NCBI RefSeq assembly: GCF_041296385.1
Contig: NC_091020.1
Coordinates: forward strand, 28,352,001 to 28,416,000
From: Aphelocoma coerulescens
Lineage: Eukaryota > Chordata > Aves > Passeriformes > Corvidae
Direction of reading: 5' to 3'
DNA: 64,000 nucleotides
Below are positions 25,111 to 37,645 of the stretch, piece by piece (positions within the stretch are counted from its first letter, which is position 1; each line of letters opens with the position of its first letter). Below the pieces are notes generated by a model, which was not told the origin of the DNA, searched no databases, and saw only the letters and a program-made list of their open reading frames with translations. A program made the translations under genes and the position numbers.

Positions 25111-28100
25111 CATGCGGCAGTTCTTAGGAAAATGAATAGGTCATTAAATGTTCATTACTTGATAGGCTCTAAAGCAGAAAAGATGTATTAGCAAATGAAT
25201 TAACTGCTTTGTTACAGTTTGAATATATCATTAATGTGTATGTTTTCCTCATGCAAGAAGTGAATTGTATGCATCTGCAGGGCAGCAGGGTCTGTAGGCT
25301 GCTGGGAAGCAATATTTGCTAAATACTTGGACATTTACAGTTCTGGAAAATTCAGGTAAGCACTCATCATTTTTCTGCTAACTGGGAATGGAGAATTTGG
25401 TTATTTATCCACTTATAAAAGCTGTCGTAGGAGAGTTGTGCCTTGTGGGATGCCCTGTTTGAGAGTAGGAGTGATGCACTGGCTGCAGGAGTGCTGCCCC
25501 AGCCCTGCCTGCCCCTGTGGCCAACAGCACTGCTCGTCAGGGACACCCAGTGGGAACTGGGGGAGATGCCCATGGAAACAGCAGATAAAACATTTTGCAC
25601 TGCCCAGGCTGTGGGAGGGCTCAGTATCACAGCAGTGGCCATCTCAGAGCTCCCAGGGGGCTGCTGCCCTCAGATACTGCCCACTTTCCACACCCCACGG
25701 CTGACCCTCACAGGGGCCACGGGGAAGAAGGTGTTTCCAGCAGCAGAGCTTGTGGGAAACCTGGCATCACATCACCTAGCCTTGCTGAGGGCTGCCCAGA
25801 GGAGAAAATGCTCGTTACACACTGCTTGAAACAATGACTTGGTGCTGTGGTAAAAATGCCAAAGGCCCTTCTTGCCCTGTGTACAGGATCATTCCCACCT
25901 GTGCCAGACACAGAAGGGGGGATTTTTTCTCTCTTTCTTTTAAAAGCTAATAAGGCTTATAATTGCGTTTGAAGCTGTTTTTCAAAGCCATTTGTGTCCA
26001 CACCCACTATGACTTTAAGCGATATTATAAGCGTATTAACCAATTAAGTGACATATTACCCAGAGGGACAGTCAAGAGCATGATTTCGGCTCACACAATT
26101 GTTAGAGAAATCCCAGGCTGCAAAGCTGGATAACAAAACCATACCAGGAAAGCTGTGCCGACAGTTCTGAATGCAGCACAGCTGTGAGAGCGAGCGCTGC
26201 TCAAGCTGTGGCTCAGACGGGGCCTCGGAGACTGATAGCAGTGTTTGGAGCCAGGCATTGTGTAGTCAAGAGCTGAGCAAAACTCTGCTCTGTAGCTCAC
26301 TCCTAACCTGCAACACCACCTGCTGTTACAATGCACGGTGTCTCCTCAGCAGTACAGATTGCTGGGGATATGCTGAGAGCAGCAACACCACATGGTCCTC
26401 TAACCCCTGGCATCCAGAAGTAAGCCTTGCCTGGGAAATGTCAGAAAGGATGTTAACTGAAAAGTCATCAGGGCTGAGAAACAAACATGGGAAAATACAT
26501 ATGAAATTCTTTCCTCATACTCTTCTTTTTTCCTCCCTTGGTTCAGGTTTGTTTAGTGTTAAACCAAAACCTAAGGGCTCCCGCTGGCTACGTAGTCGGA
26601 GGCTTTAACCATATTATCCTTCATCTCTGGGGTAAGGTGAGGTGGCAGTCGCCCTTTTTAAGCCCTTTCTTGTGGAAGTTCTTGTACCCTCCTAAATCAC
26701 CCAGCTCCTGACTTTTCCTTCCCTCTGTTCCCACTGCTCCTTCAGCAGATGCCATGCTGCTGCAATCCCTCAATTTGTCTGGAGCAGGTAGATGCTGAGC
26801 TGAGGGAGCTCTGGCTCTGTCCCTTTGCTTTTCATCACACAGTTAAACAGACAAGAGCGAGACAGACTGAGGTGGCATTTTCATCTTCCTCTGCTCCAGG
26901 GACTGTCCCTTTGTGGCCCATTGGAAAGTCAGCAGGGAGCTCTGTCTCAGATGAGCATCCCCATGACTGAATGCTTTCACCGTTTCTCTCCTGGGGTGAT
27001 ACCATTTATGGACTTTTCTCAGGACAGGGTCTAATGTCTCAGCCAAGCGCTAAATCAATAACAGAAAGATGATTTCATTCTTCTGTTTAATTTAAGTTTC
27101 ACAGTGTGCAACAGTATCACCCTGAGCTTTCTCCTCTTAGTTCCCAAACTGATTTTTATTGCTCTCCTATCAGAAGCTAGGCTATGATCCTGCAGGAATA
27201 AAGGAGCCCTGCACCCATGCAAAGCCCATTTTCTTGGCACAATCAGGAACTAAGCTGTTTGTCCACATTCAGCATTAGATTTACATGGGACAAGAGGAGC
27301 TGTGTTCTACAAAACAATGTTTTCAGCAGAAGTATGAGGAGTTTCCAACTTTGGGCTTTATTTGTATTTTAAATTTAGCATTTGCAGATGTTTTATAGGC
27401 ATCCAACTATTTCAACAAAATGATCACTTGACAATATTATATTGCTGAGCCTTGAACTGTGGCCAGATTGCTTTGTTTACATAAGACCACCTGCAGCCAT
27501 GGTATATTTTGTGACCTTCTATGGAGAAACAAAACTGTGAGTAGGGGAGCATTACTCAGGTCTTTTTAGGTTCATGAATGAAGCCCACTGCAACATGTAC
27601 AGTGGGGGTATGAGAGAGAGATGAATTAATCATGACACACTACAGAAAACGAAGTGCTTGCCATTCATTTAGCAGTCAATCAAGCATCTGAGAAACTATG
27701 GGCCCCTTTGTGGTACAGGAGCACACGGCTCCATCCCAGTTCTACCAGCAATGACTCAGTGGTGGGAGGCATAATGTCATGGGTTATTCCTGTTCATTTG
27801 GCCTGTTGCAAATTTCCATGGAACACCAGTGGGGGAAAAAAAAAAAAAATAGAAGGGCCACTCGTGGGATGAGCAATGTGTCTTGCCAAATGCTACGTGT
27901 AACATCAATGCTCAAGTACATCTGCCCACCTCCTGTTCCTTTACCTTCACGAGCAAATCAAACACTGTCAAACAGGCAAGGCACAGGGGAATGAAAAAGA
28001 CAAGGCAGAAAGGTTTATTAGAGCTTCGAAGGACACATCCTCTCCTTCTGCAGAGGTACCAACCAAACTACCTTGTAATGTAAGAACAAGGGGAAATTTT

Positions 28101-29149
28101 AAACGCTGGTACCTCTTAGTCAACAATGTCTGATCTTGTTTCTGAGCAGCTGAGCTATGGGTAGAGTCCAAGTGTCTCTCTGCAAGAGGTGATTGCACTC
28201 ACAAGCAGCCAAAAATATTAAAACACATTGAACTTGATATTGCAAAATTTATTGCTGTCTGGCCAGTGCAACCAGTTAACTTCTACTAAAGCTCATGAAG
28301 AGCAGAGGAAGAAGCTCTTTTTTAGAGATGGTTCACAATAAGAATTTATTCAACAGCTCCAGTTTTGTATTTTTATTTTTGTGGTTTAGATAAAGTAGAT
28401 TATTCCAACCTATATTATTTTCAAATTTTGCTTTGTCTAACCAGTTCATAATCACTAAGAAAAACTAAATCCCATCCTGGTTAGCACATTTTTGTGTGAG
28501 GCAATGCTGAAACAGTTTATCAGAATTTCTACTCATATTTAGGGGCATGCTTGATAGGCCTGTAAACTCAAATCATGGTTTGGTTTGGTTTTTTTTTTAA
28601 AGACATAATATATCATCCTTACTGCATATCTGATCCCCACTGCTTCAGCACAGAATTAGCCCTGATCCTGAAACCCTTATATATATATGACTAGTTTTGC
28701 ATCCAAATCTGTGGGACCAAGAGGACTGTTCCCCAAGGACTGTTTGCTGTGGAAAGTGGTGATAAAAGCTCTTGCTTTTGTCTCTGCAGATGACTTGCTG
28801 GTATCCATAGATAACCACAAGGTTTAAGTCATGTTGGGAGGACGTTTCCCCTGGTCTGTCTGTCCAGCCACCCACACTCCCATAGCAGTGTGAAACCTGA
28901 GTACTCCATGCTCTTTCCAACCATTTTGTGTGCCAGGGAGTTTAGACGAAGATTTAGAAAGCATATTGGGAGATGAAATGTATCTCCAGGCCTTGAGGGT
29001 GTTCTAATTCTAAGCCTTGTCTGCAGGAATGCCTTGGGTACCACACAGCGAGTCCAGACTGAGTTAACTGGGTGAAGATATTCGGGCTGCTGGGCATCAC
29101 TCAGCAGCCATGGCATGGGCCAGTGCCACCCGGCCTTTCTCAGGAAAAT
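25111..29149. other. Non-coding; GC-richer patches, possible conserved element near 26 kb
   Basis: 25,430-25,830 is GC-richer and open in several frames, with no recognisable product. 25,960-26,110 carries an NKX2-type TTAAGTG site (26,044-26,050) and a CACACCCAC box in CpG-retaining AT-rich DNA, so it may be regulatory. A 145-codon frame at 26,171-26,608 has no domain signature. The rest is unremarkable. Confidence 0.4.
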
Positions 29150-29600
29150 CATTTCTCCCCAGCCCACTGGCCTGTCTCCGCTGAAATGATTGCTTCTTTG
29201 ATTCATGATTTCAGTTTACTGAAACCCTGCTCCTTTTACAAATATCTTTCTTACGCCCCCTTAATTTCCTTTGCCATCCTAGCCTGGAAATGGGCCTTGA
29301 TTGTTTCAGCTCACATACTCTGAGCAGAGATGAGCTGCAGCCAAATCTCCTGTCTTGGGCTAATTAATGACACAGTAGCACAGTTTCCCTGAACAAAAGT
29401 CTATCCCATTCCCCGAGTTCACATGTTAGCCTTTGTACGATCCGAGACTTGACAAAGCACTGCCCCAAACCTGTCTCTCCATTGCTTGTATTTCCCATTT
29501 AATCTGTTTCTCCTTCCTCTCTAAACTCTTTTCTCGGTCTTTCAGCAAGTGTGAAACAATTTCCTCTTTTCACAGGGGCCTAGTGGCAAGCAGATTAATG
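29150..29600. promoter_or_regulatory. Candidate conserved enhancer-like segment
   Basis: The stretch is free of repeats and holds a TAATTAAT homeodomain-type site (29,361-29,368). A head-to-head SOX-type pair, CTTTGT at 29,431-29,436 and ACAAAG at 29,452-29,457, flanks a CpG-bearing spacer (tacgatccgag). A second 'agattaatgaa' lies near 29,595. The texture resembles vertebrate conserved non-coding DNA, but conservation cannot be tested from one sequence. Confidence 0.3.
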
Positions 29601-30748
29601 AACCCTTAACACAACACGGAATGCTGCTGCCAAAAAATGTATGAAATGCATTCAGCAGTCCCCACAGTGCACTGTGTGGGGGACAATTACAGAAAACAAA
29701 AGCTGCGGAGCAGTTCACTTAGGTTTCCAGAAGTCTGAAGGGTTTAGATCAGACATAGGGAACTACAAAAATGCCCCTGATGGTTTGTTTTTTTTTTTTA
29801 ATTTTTATTGGTCAGCACCAGCTATCTTTTATGACTTTAAATGTAGCACAAAGCGGGTCAAGTGATAGGAACCTGCAGCCTCCTTCATTCCTGGCGTAAC
29901 TGCTCTACAGTTGATTTGACATCAGGGATAAATTTGACATGCACTATCCCCTGACATTAATGTGCTTCTGCTTGAGGTCTCTGTATTGTTCTGAACTGGA
30001 ACTTAACATTTTATATTTCAGAGGGGTTTCAGAGGAGAGATCCTTTGATTTCTCACTGGCCTTGCCAGCTCCAGGCTAACCCTGCCCAGTGGCTCTGTAT
30101 AAAATATTTGGAAAATAGCTTGCTTTCTATCTTCCCTTCCTTTTTCCTTTTTCCTCTTTCCTCTTACCCCCCTCCACTCCCCCTTCTTTAATGAGCCTTT
30201 GTTGGTCCAGCTTGCTCTCTCAGTCTCTTAACACACTTGTGTGTGGAACACTAACTCCTTGAAATGTGAAACAGATGGATGAAGTGTGAGACTCGCAGAT
30301 ATTTGTTTTGGAACAGCACTGCACATCAGTGTCTGTGGAAGAATTTCCAGCAGCTGGGTAAGCCCGCTGAGACTTCCCCAGTTTCAGTACAAAAGAGAGT
30401 TCCCCAAAGAACTTTTGGCGGTCCCCAGATCTCCCCCAGGGAGTTTTTGCAGCTCATGAAAAGCAGACTTTGCACTCCCAGGATGACATATGGTACTTCC
30501 AAGTTCAAGTGCTAAAGGTGAAGTTATTTTATTTTGGGGAGCTTCAGGCACTTTGTTTGCTTGTTTGCAAAATGCTCAAGAAGCAATGTGATTTAAAAAG
30601 CTGGATTAATGATGTTTTAGATTTCAACAGCAGCTTCCACCCTGAGAAATAAAATCATGCTTTGTAGCCACTAATGACTACAGCCTCCCAACACTCTGGT
30701 GAAGAAAACAGCCTGGTTAATCACATTCTGTAGGTGGGAACACAGAAG
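29601..30748. other. Non-coding, nothing recognised
   Basis: A CT-rich stretch lies at 30,125-30,190. No exon or repeat family recognised. Confidence 0.45.
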
Positions 30749-30816
30749 GTGAAACCCAGGTCCCAGCTGAAGTCAAAGGGAAATTTCCCTTGATTTCATT
30801 AGAACTAGGATTCCAC
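30749..30816. repeat. Ancient palindromic MITE-like repeat
   Basis: The sequence starts 'gtgaaacccaggtcccagct' and continues 'gaagtcaaaggg'. It passes through the palindromic centre GGGAAATTTCCC and mirrors back as 'cttgatttcattagaact' and 'aggattccac'. The outer and inner arms are recognisable inverted copies. It fits a sauropsid repeat I recall with the arms gtgaaatcctgg...gaagtcaatggg. It is short, non-coding and old, judging by the mismatches between arms. Confidence 0.6.
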
Positions 30817-32065
30817 TGACTGTGATTAGGAGCCTGAGTCTGTAAATCCTTACTCAGAGTCTGGCCATTACACAGACAAGCAGTTCATTGTAGCTGTGTA
30901 CTCACATAAACAAGACTTAGTGGGAATGGGTTCCCAGACATACATTTTTATTTTCAAAAGTGGTCACTGATTTGGGATGCCTGGCTTGAGACACCTGAAA
31001 AGGCTTTTTCACTGTTCAGGGAGTGTTTGTGCCTGAAATCTGTCAGAGCTGGGCCTAAGGCAACACCTCAGAAGAAGTCAATTTCAGTTTAGCAATCATG
31101 CTCGTAAAAATTTGGCTTTCCTTTAGGTCACTGTGAAAGCCAAGAACAGCAGACTCAGGAACTGGGGTTCCATGTCCTTTGGACTGTATCTAAATTCTTT
31201 ACATTTATCGTTTAATTTGGGGATATTGGGAACACGTCTCAGCAGGGGTATCCTTATCTGCCATGTGTTGGCATGTTCCTCCACAAAGGCTGGTAGCTGG
31301 ATGACTAAACTGGAATATGCCCACAGAAACAAATGGGAAATCCAAGAGGGATTCTCAGCTTTGCAATCAAAATTGTACCATACAGCTGCAATTCTCAGGC
31401 ACTGCTGTCCCCTCATGGCTCCCAGAGGGACAATGGCAGGTTGTAACAGGAGCCTGGGGAGGCAAAGCCGGGTGGAGGTAAGGACATGAGCAGGGAAAGG
31501 GACTTTAAAGGTTCATAATATTGCACAGTGAGCTGGACAGTGGTTGTGGGGAGCAGATTTGCTTTTCTTTCACATCAACTCCTCCCCGCCCTACACCACA
31601 GCACATCTGAGCTCAGCCTGACCTGGCGGTTTTATTCCATAGTGTGCTCTTCCTTCTGATGGGCTTTGTTCTGCATGGAAACCTGAGCCCAGATCTTGTC
31701 TTGCTGCCTTTATCCCCTTCATGCCCAGCAGCTGTCTATTGCTACAGCAAGCTGTGATATATGGTGCAAGCTCACAGCACATCAGCTGGTCTGTGGTGAC
31801 TTGTGCTTGCACGTGGCCCTGTGAGGTGGCTGTGGTAAGTCATTGCATTAAATATGAAGTAGCTTAACTGGCAAAGAGCACAGGCTGGGCTGCCTTGCAT
31901 CCATCACTTCTTGGAAGCTCACACAGTTACTGTGGAGCAGCTGATGGGCTGCAAATCTGCTCCTCAGCACTTTTGCAGAAAGCAGTTCATGTGACTCAGC
32001 CTCTGGAGAAAGCAAGTGAGATAAAGCTGGGCTATTGAAATTCAGTAGGGCAGCAGCTCACTCAC
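30817..32065. other. Non-coding, nothing recognised
   Basis: Short open frames only, none persuasive. Confidence 0.45.
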
Positions 32066-32102
32066 ACACATGCATATATGTATATATATACATATATACA
32101 CA
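32066..32102. repeat. AT/CA-rich self-complementary simple repeat
   Basis: Alternating purine-pyrimidine sequence (acacatgcatatatgtatat and onward to catatatacacac) that is largely self-complementary. It is prone to cruciform formation and length change. Confidence 0.8.
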
Positions 32103-32818
32103 CTTCTGAATGTGTTGACATTCCCTTGCCATCTGTGTGGGGAGCCAGAGCTCTAAAGGAAGCTGTGATGCATCAGCCATCTAGAGCCTCCTTTTCTTTT
32201 GGCACTTCCATACCTAAGACACCGTGCTAAAGTAGACATGCTCAATCTTATGCAGCCCTCCAGCAGCAGTGCCTTGAGAGCCAAAGCCTGGTGCCCAGCA
32301 CACTGTCTTTCATGGCTGTCTCATGGAATCAGGTCAGTTATATTTTCACAGCCTACTTTGGGCTCATGGAGGTGAGCCACATTTCACAGATGTGGTTCGT
32401 CATTTTGCCAGCTTCAAACTGGGCTGTTATTTATGATGTTAGTCTGCTAACATAAACTTATTTATAAGGCCAAAGAGTGTGAATATTTTATGGGAGATGG
32501 TAAAGGTCCTTGGATTAGAATCAGTTTGGGTTTGCTGCTTCTTTCTTTCTCTCTCTCTTTTAATAAGAAAAGATAAGAAAAGTTTTCCAGTTATTACTTG
32601 CACATCGAGGCAAGACAGAGATATTGGAGAGCTCAGAGAATGACACCGAGTGCTTTTGAGAAGCCCTCTGAGGATAATGAATTCAAAGCACTTCTCTGAG
32701 CCCAGCACTCCCACTTTGGGTTTTTTTTAAATGTTTTTGGTTTCCATGCATTTGTTGAAATAGTGGACTCGGTGTTTTCACAGTACATTCATCTCCAATA
32801 TCTCTGAAATGTCAGGCC
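32103..32818. other. Non-coding, nothing recognised
   Basis: Contains a short CT-rich run (32,541-32,560). No exon or repeat family recognised. Confidence 0.45.
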
Positions 32819-32916
32819 CAGTCTAGTGGAATGTGTACCTGCCCATGGCAGAGGGGTAGAAACTAGATGGTCTTTAAGATCTATTCCAACCCAAACCATT
32901 CTATGATTCTATGAAA
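32819..32916 (+). mobile_element. CR1 LINE 3' tail
   Basis: The block 'tctagtggaatgtgtacctg' is followed by 'cccatggcagaggggtagaa', 'actagatggtctttaagatc', 'tattccaacccaaaccattc' and the classic 'tatgattctatgaa' end. It is severely 5'-truncated (about 100 bp) and non-coding. It shares the gtgtacctgccca block with the copy at 16.8-17.1 kb. Confidence 0.95.
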
Positions 32917-34929
32917 TGCAAGTCCTCTTGTAATTTCATTATGCAGAGTTCTAGCATTTTGCCAAAGCTAAACTCTCTGAAGCAGAGCTTTTCTGAAAGA
33001 TCATCTTCCTATCCAACAAACATGGCTTCATACTATGAAATATTTTGCAGGAATGTGTCAACTCCTATGATGTTTTCAAAGATAAGAAGCTGAAACAACT
33101 GTGACACTATAATTTTATTTTAGTAATCCTGAAACATTTTGCTACAGCAAAATAAAATCTTTCCTTCCTTCAAAGATGAAAAGGTTTGCTACATCACTGG
33201 CATTTCAATTGATTTTACTTAGACTCTCAGGTCATATTGATGACTATTAATAATATGCTGGTGTTTTTACTTACAGTACTTAACAGACCTATGTTTGGTA
33301 TCATCCAGATTACACAACTTAATAGTGCTCGTTATTTTTTAAAAAAATAATTTCCTTTCTGTGGCAGAAATATGTGCTTTTGGCTCCAAAAGAGAAAATA
33401 ATTGCATCAGGATTTCCCAAAGGATGGCAATTCTGACCCATCACTATCATCAATATCATCACAGGAGGGACCCTCACTCATGACTAGGACTTATGGACTG
33501 GTTCCAAGTGCAATACAGGCTCCAAAAGCCCCAAATCGCTGAAAGCTCCAAATTCTCAAGAGCTTGCAATGACAGTAGAAGGCAAGGGTCACCAGATGGA
33601 CAGAGCCAGATGGAGAACTGCAAAGAAACCAGGAGACACAACAGCTCAACTTGATGGCAGCAGCCTCAGTGGTTTCCTCCTCAGCTCAAACTCAGAACTT
33701 GCAGTCCCATCTTCATTATGTTGTCCTTAACACTTTCATGTCTGGCCATGGCCAAAGAAACTCTTATCTGACCTTTCTGAAAGGACTGTGCACCTTTCAC
33801 CCAGGTCTTCCAATAGTCCTGAACAGGATTTTACTGTCACCTCTGAGAAGGTCAGAAATGGTCGGTAAGAGATACAAAGCCCCATGTGCAATTTCCCCCC
33901 TCTCAAGTGGATTTTCTATGAGATGTCAGAGTTTATGTCAGAAAAAATATTATATACGTACAGTAATTAGTAGTAGTTATTTGAAAAAAGCCAGAGCAAT
34001 GGACATTTTTTTAAAAGGGAAAGTTCGAACTAAAGATTTGTGTTTTATATAGATGTAGCATGCATGGCTGGCTAATATCTAACCCATGACTGAAAATTTT
34101 GGGCTCTCAAAGATGATTGAGCATGTGGCATTGGTCAATACCATTAAACACTTTCATTTTCCTATGACAAATGAGCACAGGGATCTAGAGATTGTGTTGC
34201 CTTACAAGACACAAAGGTAATTTTTATGCTTGTAAACCTCTTTCCCTTGAAGGGATTATTATCAACATTATTTGGCCAACAGTGAACAAAAAAACTTAAG
34301 GTGGAGGAAAAAAATGTACTTTAAAGTTGTGAAAGGCTCTATGGAGAGCAAGAGAGTCGATGCTGGCAGCATTGCTGGCAGCATCAGACACTTAAACAGC
34401 AGGAAAATGTGAACTTTCTTACTGTGTGGAGAAGCCATGTGAGAAACCAGTAGAGACTCTGAGAAGTGGAGAATATTCACTGGTGGTGTGTGTGTTTGGT
34501 TGGAAAGTATTTCTGTAGGTAACAATGGATTACTTTCCTGAAATGCTGTGCTGCAGGAACAGATCCTGTAGCATCCCATCTAGTGTTTATTCCCAGGAGT
34601 GATCTTCTGATGGGTGTCCTGTGGAAACGAGAGATGAAAACTCTGAACTTCATTGCATTTGGCTTTGCTTCTGTGAGCAGCTTTCTCTTACAAACTGATT
34701 TAAGGCTGATGAAGTGGCAACACCAAACTGGATTAATTTCTTTGTCTCTTAAGCCTCAGCCTAACATGAATTCAGTGAGCCTGTGTATGAGAGGGCTCGA
34801 GTATCATAATCCAAACCATGGTAAAATCAGTTCAGGGGTTAGCCATGTTACTGGGCTAACCATGGGTATTGTCTATTGTGTATAGAGACAAAGGGAAATG
34901 AATCCATCCACAAACTGCTGCATTCCAAA
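32917..34929. other. Non-coding, nothing recognised
   Basis: A 133-codon plus-strand frame at 33,651-34,052 has no domain features. No repeat family recognised. Confidence 0.45.
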
Positions 34930-35380
34930 TGCCAGCAGAAGCTTCTGTTTGAGTGTTTTATTGAGATTAAATGTTAAGAATAAATTAAAGATTGTTTCAC
35001 TTTAAATCTACAACAGGAACTTGGCAGGTTGAAAAAAAATCAATTTGCCACTGGAGACTTTCGTTAAGTCAGTTATGATGAGAAGAAGAGGACTTCTGCA
35101 TCTTTAGATCAACAAAAGGAATAAATTATTGCAATAGCTGGAGTTTAGAGCGCTTAGCCCTTGCAATGCTTTTTAGTGGGACAATAATATGTAACCATCA
35201 GCTGACTTGAAAGTGTATTTTCACAAAGAAACACCAAAAGCAGTTGAAGCTAATCTTGGCAATAAGGATTTAGTCTGTTTTATTGTACATTGGTGCTTGT
35301 CTTGCATGCCGTATCACTCGATCAGGAAAAGCTAGATGAGTTATGTAATTACATGCAAATGTTCCTCAGGATTGATGTTG
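34930..35380. promoter_or_regulatory. AT-rich candidate conserved element with POU/homeobox sites
   Basis: This is repeat-free AT-rich DNA with scattered retained CpGs (actttcgttaag, gagcgcttag, gccgtatcactcgatc). At 35,346-35,360 a TAATTA homeodomain site directly precedes ATGCAAAT, the POU octamer. The pairing looks regulatory, although octamers also occur by chance. Confidence 0.3.
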
Positions 35381-36253
35381 CAGTCTCAGACTGAAAAAAA
35401 AGATGTCTTGTTCTTCAGATACTTTTGCTAGAGAAATAGCAACTTCTTATTTTTTCAAGGATTTGTTTTAGGGAACTCCGTTCTCTGAAAACCAAAATCA
35501 GCCCCAGAGATTTGCACATTTTCCTTCAATGAGTGCCTCCTCCAAGGAGCTCCTACATGCCAGCATTTGAAAGCAATTAGCAGAGACATTTTAAGAGGAA
35601 ATCAGGGACATATTGTGGAAATGGAGGGAGATATTTTTCATTCCTCTTTGCATCTTGGGTTGTGTTGCATGGACAGATCTCACACAGAATAAATTCACCC
35701 CTATGCAGAAAGTCAGCACAAGGCAAATAGGTTTCACTTAAGCCTGAGGCTTAGATGAGAATTAAGTGGTGAGCAGGTCCAATGTCAGCCCTCAGCACCA
35801 GTGTGAATTCTATTAATCAAAGAGGTTTCACTTTTCTGAACTAGCACTATCCCACTAACACATCCAACACAACACCCAGACCTGTTGATTGTGTACAAGC
35901 TTTGAAAGCCAGGAAGGGCTCTTGCTATAATGTTCGGTTTTGGAAAAGATTCAGGTTTGGGATTTTCTTGAGTTGGGTTTAGGCAAGTTGAAGTTCTGAG
36001 CTGAGATTTTGATTGCATGGTATTATTAAAAGCTACTTCTGTTCCTACTTTTCACAGGAGGTGTTCCTGCTATTGGCCATATTTTTTGTTGTTTTTCATG
36101 CAAAACAGACTCTTTTCAATCAAGATATATTCTTGAGAGATATAAGAGGAAGAAAATGAAGTTTCGCTCTTTTTATTAAAGAATTATTTATAGAGGTCCT
36201 TTTCACTGCCTTAAAAGGAAAAAAAATGGGGTTTCACTTTTCCTTATTTCTTC
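35381..36253. other. Non-coding, nothing firm recognised
   Basis: 35,930-36,005 faintly resembles an old repeat rich in 'ggttt'/'ttcag' words, but not well enough to call. Confidence 0.4.
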
Positions 36254-36316
36254 TTATTTCTTATTTCTTATTTCTTATTTCTTATTTCTTATTTCTTATT
36301 TCTTATTTCTTATTTC
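36254..36316. repeat. (TTATTTC)9 heptamer microsatellite
   Basis: Nine perfect TTATTTC units (63 bp), with degenerate units on both sides from about 36,243 to 36,348. It reads as a repeating ISYFLFL peptide in one plus-strand frame, which is an artefact of the repeat. Confidence 0.93.
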
Positions 36317-36396
36317 TTTTATTTCTTGTTTTATTTCTTCTTTTTATTTGTTACAGACAAAATCATGGAGATATGGGTACAAGAATACAGTTAAAT

Positions 36397-36419
36397 ATAA
36401 TAATAATAATAACAATAAC

Positions 36420-36468
<49 letters not shown>
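36397..36468. repeat. (ATA/AAT)n trinucleotide microsatellite
   Basis: About 24 AAT-type units with two AAC interruptions near the start (36,411-36,420) and an uninterrupted run after them. It lies 80 bp from the TTATTTC array, giving a compound microsatellite locus. Confidence 0.93.
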
Positions 36469-37489
36469 GTATTTGCAACCAATACCTGTTGCCTTGAAGG
36501 TTGCTAGATGAAACTACCTGGTAAGACTCCTTCAAGTGTGTTATTTTAATGAGCAATATATTAGACTGTGGTAGGCTCTGAAGTTGAATGTAGCTGTAAA
36601 GACTTTCTCTGTCATTAGATTTGCCAAGAAACTCTGTAAGGCAGAGGGAAAAGCATCAGCTCTTCTGTGGGAGAAGATAAAGGGAATTAGAGCAGCTACA
36701 GAAGATGCAGCTCCAAGCCCCGTTGGCACACCAGGACTCAGCCTTTCAGCTTGCAGCTGTCTTGGTGAGACACTTTCCACCAGCTACACTCGAGACTGCT
36801 GATGCTGCAACCCTTGTAATGAAAGTGCTCCCAAACAGCCCCTCTGGGATCTAGATGTGACAGGGGAGAAAGTCACAGCAGCATTCAAACCTGCCACGTG
36901 GGACAGAAACCTTCCAGCCCCCAGACTTCACAGGCAGCACCATCCTTGCTGGCTCTGCAATCCCATGATGCAGAAGCCCAGCCCAGAAAGTGAAAACCCC
37001 GGCTGGTACAGGGAACTTGAACTGGCTTCTGTCAAAAATGTCATTCCACCATGTCCCAGCCAGGACCACTGGTCACCAGTGCCACCAGCAGCCGGGTTCC
37101 CATGCCATGAATAAATGAGGGAGCCAGGCAGAGTCTCCATGGCTGGGATCCGTGGCTGCCATTACTGGAGAAGCCCTGCCAGCATTAAGAGTGATGGCAG
37201 GCTTTTGGTACTTGAGGCAAGTCCTAAAAAAGAGGCAATATTAATGGATAAGAAAGCTTCAGAAGGAGTACCTCATAGCTTTGGCTGCATCTTGCCCAAG
37301 CAGTTTGGTCCACTTTAGAGGCAACCAACCATGTGGGGAATCATGGATTTGTGAGTGCTTTGATTTGCTCCCATCATGTTGATACACCTCCTCTCAGTCA
37401 TCCCAGGCTGGGCTGACAGGGCCAAATGTGGTCTAGATGGTATTGTTTTTAAAGTATCTCCATGTGAAAGAAGAAATCAGTTTCCCATG
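36469..37489. other. Non-coding, nothing recognised
   Basis: 36,700-37,150 is GC-richer, with overlapping frames on both strands and no recognisable product. Confidence 0.45.
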
Positions 37490-37645
37490 TGTGCTGGTTT
37501 CAGCTGGGGTAGTTAGTTTTCTACACAGTGGCTGGTATGGGGCTGAATTTTGGATTTGTACTGAACACAAGGTTGATTATACAGAGAAGTTTAATTATTG
37601 CTGAGCAGGTTTTGCACAGAGCCAAGGCCTTTTGGTGAGGAAGCT

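Noticed and set aside
26171..26608. 145-codon plus-strand frame
   Set aside because: Serine/cysteine-rich start and basic end, but no known domain, promoter or splice support.
35690..35765. Resemblance to an old sauropsid repeat (ttcacccctatgcagaaagt region)
   Set aside because: The remembered consensus was too uncertain to support a call.
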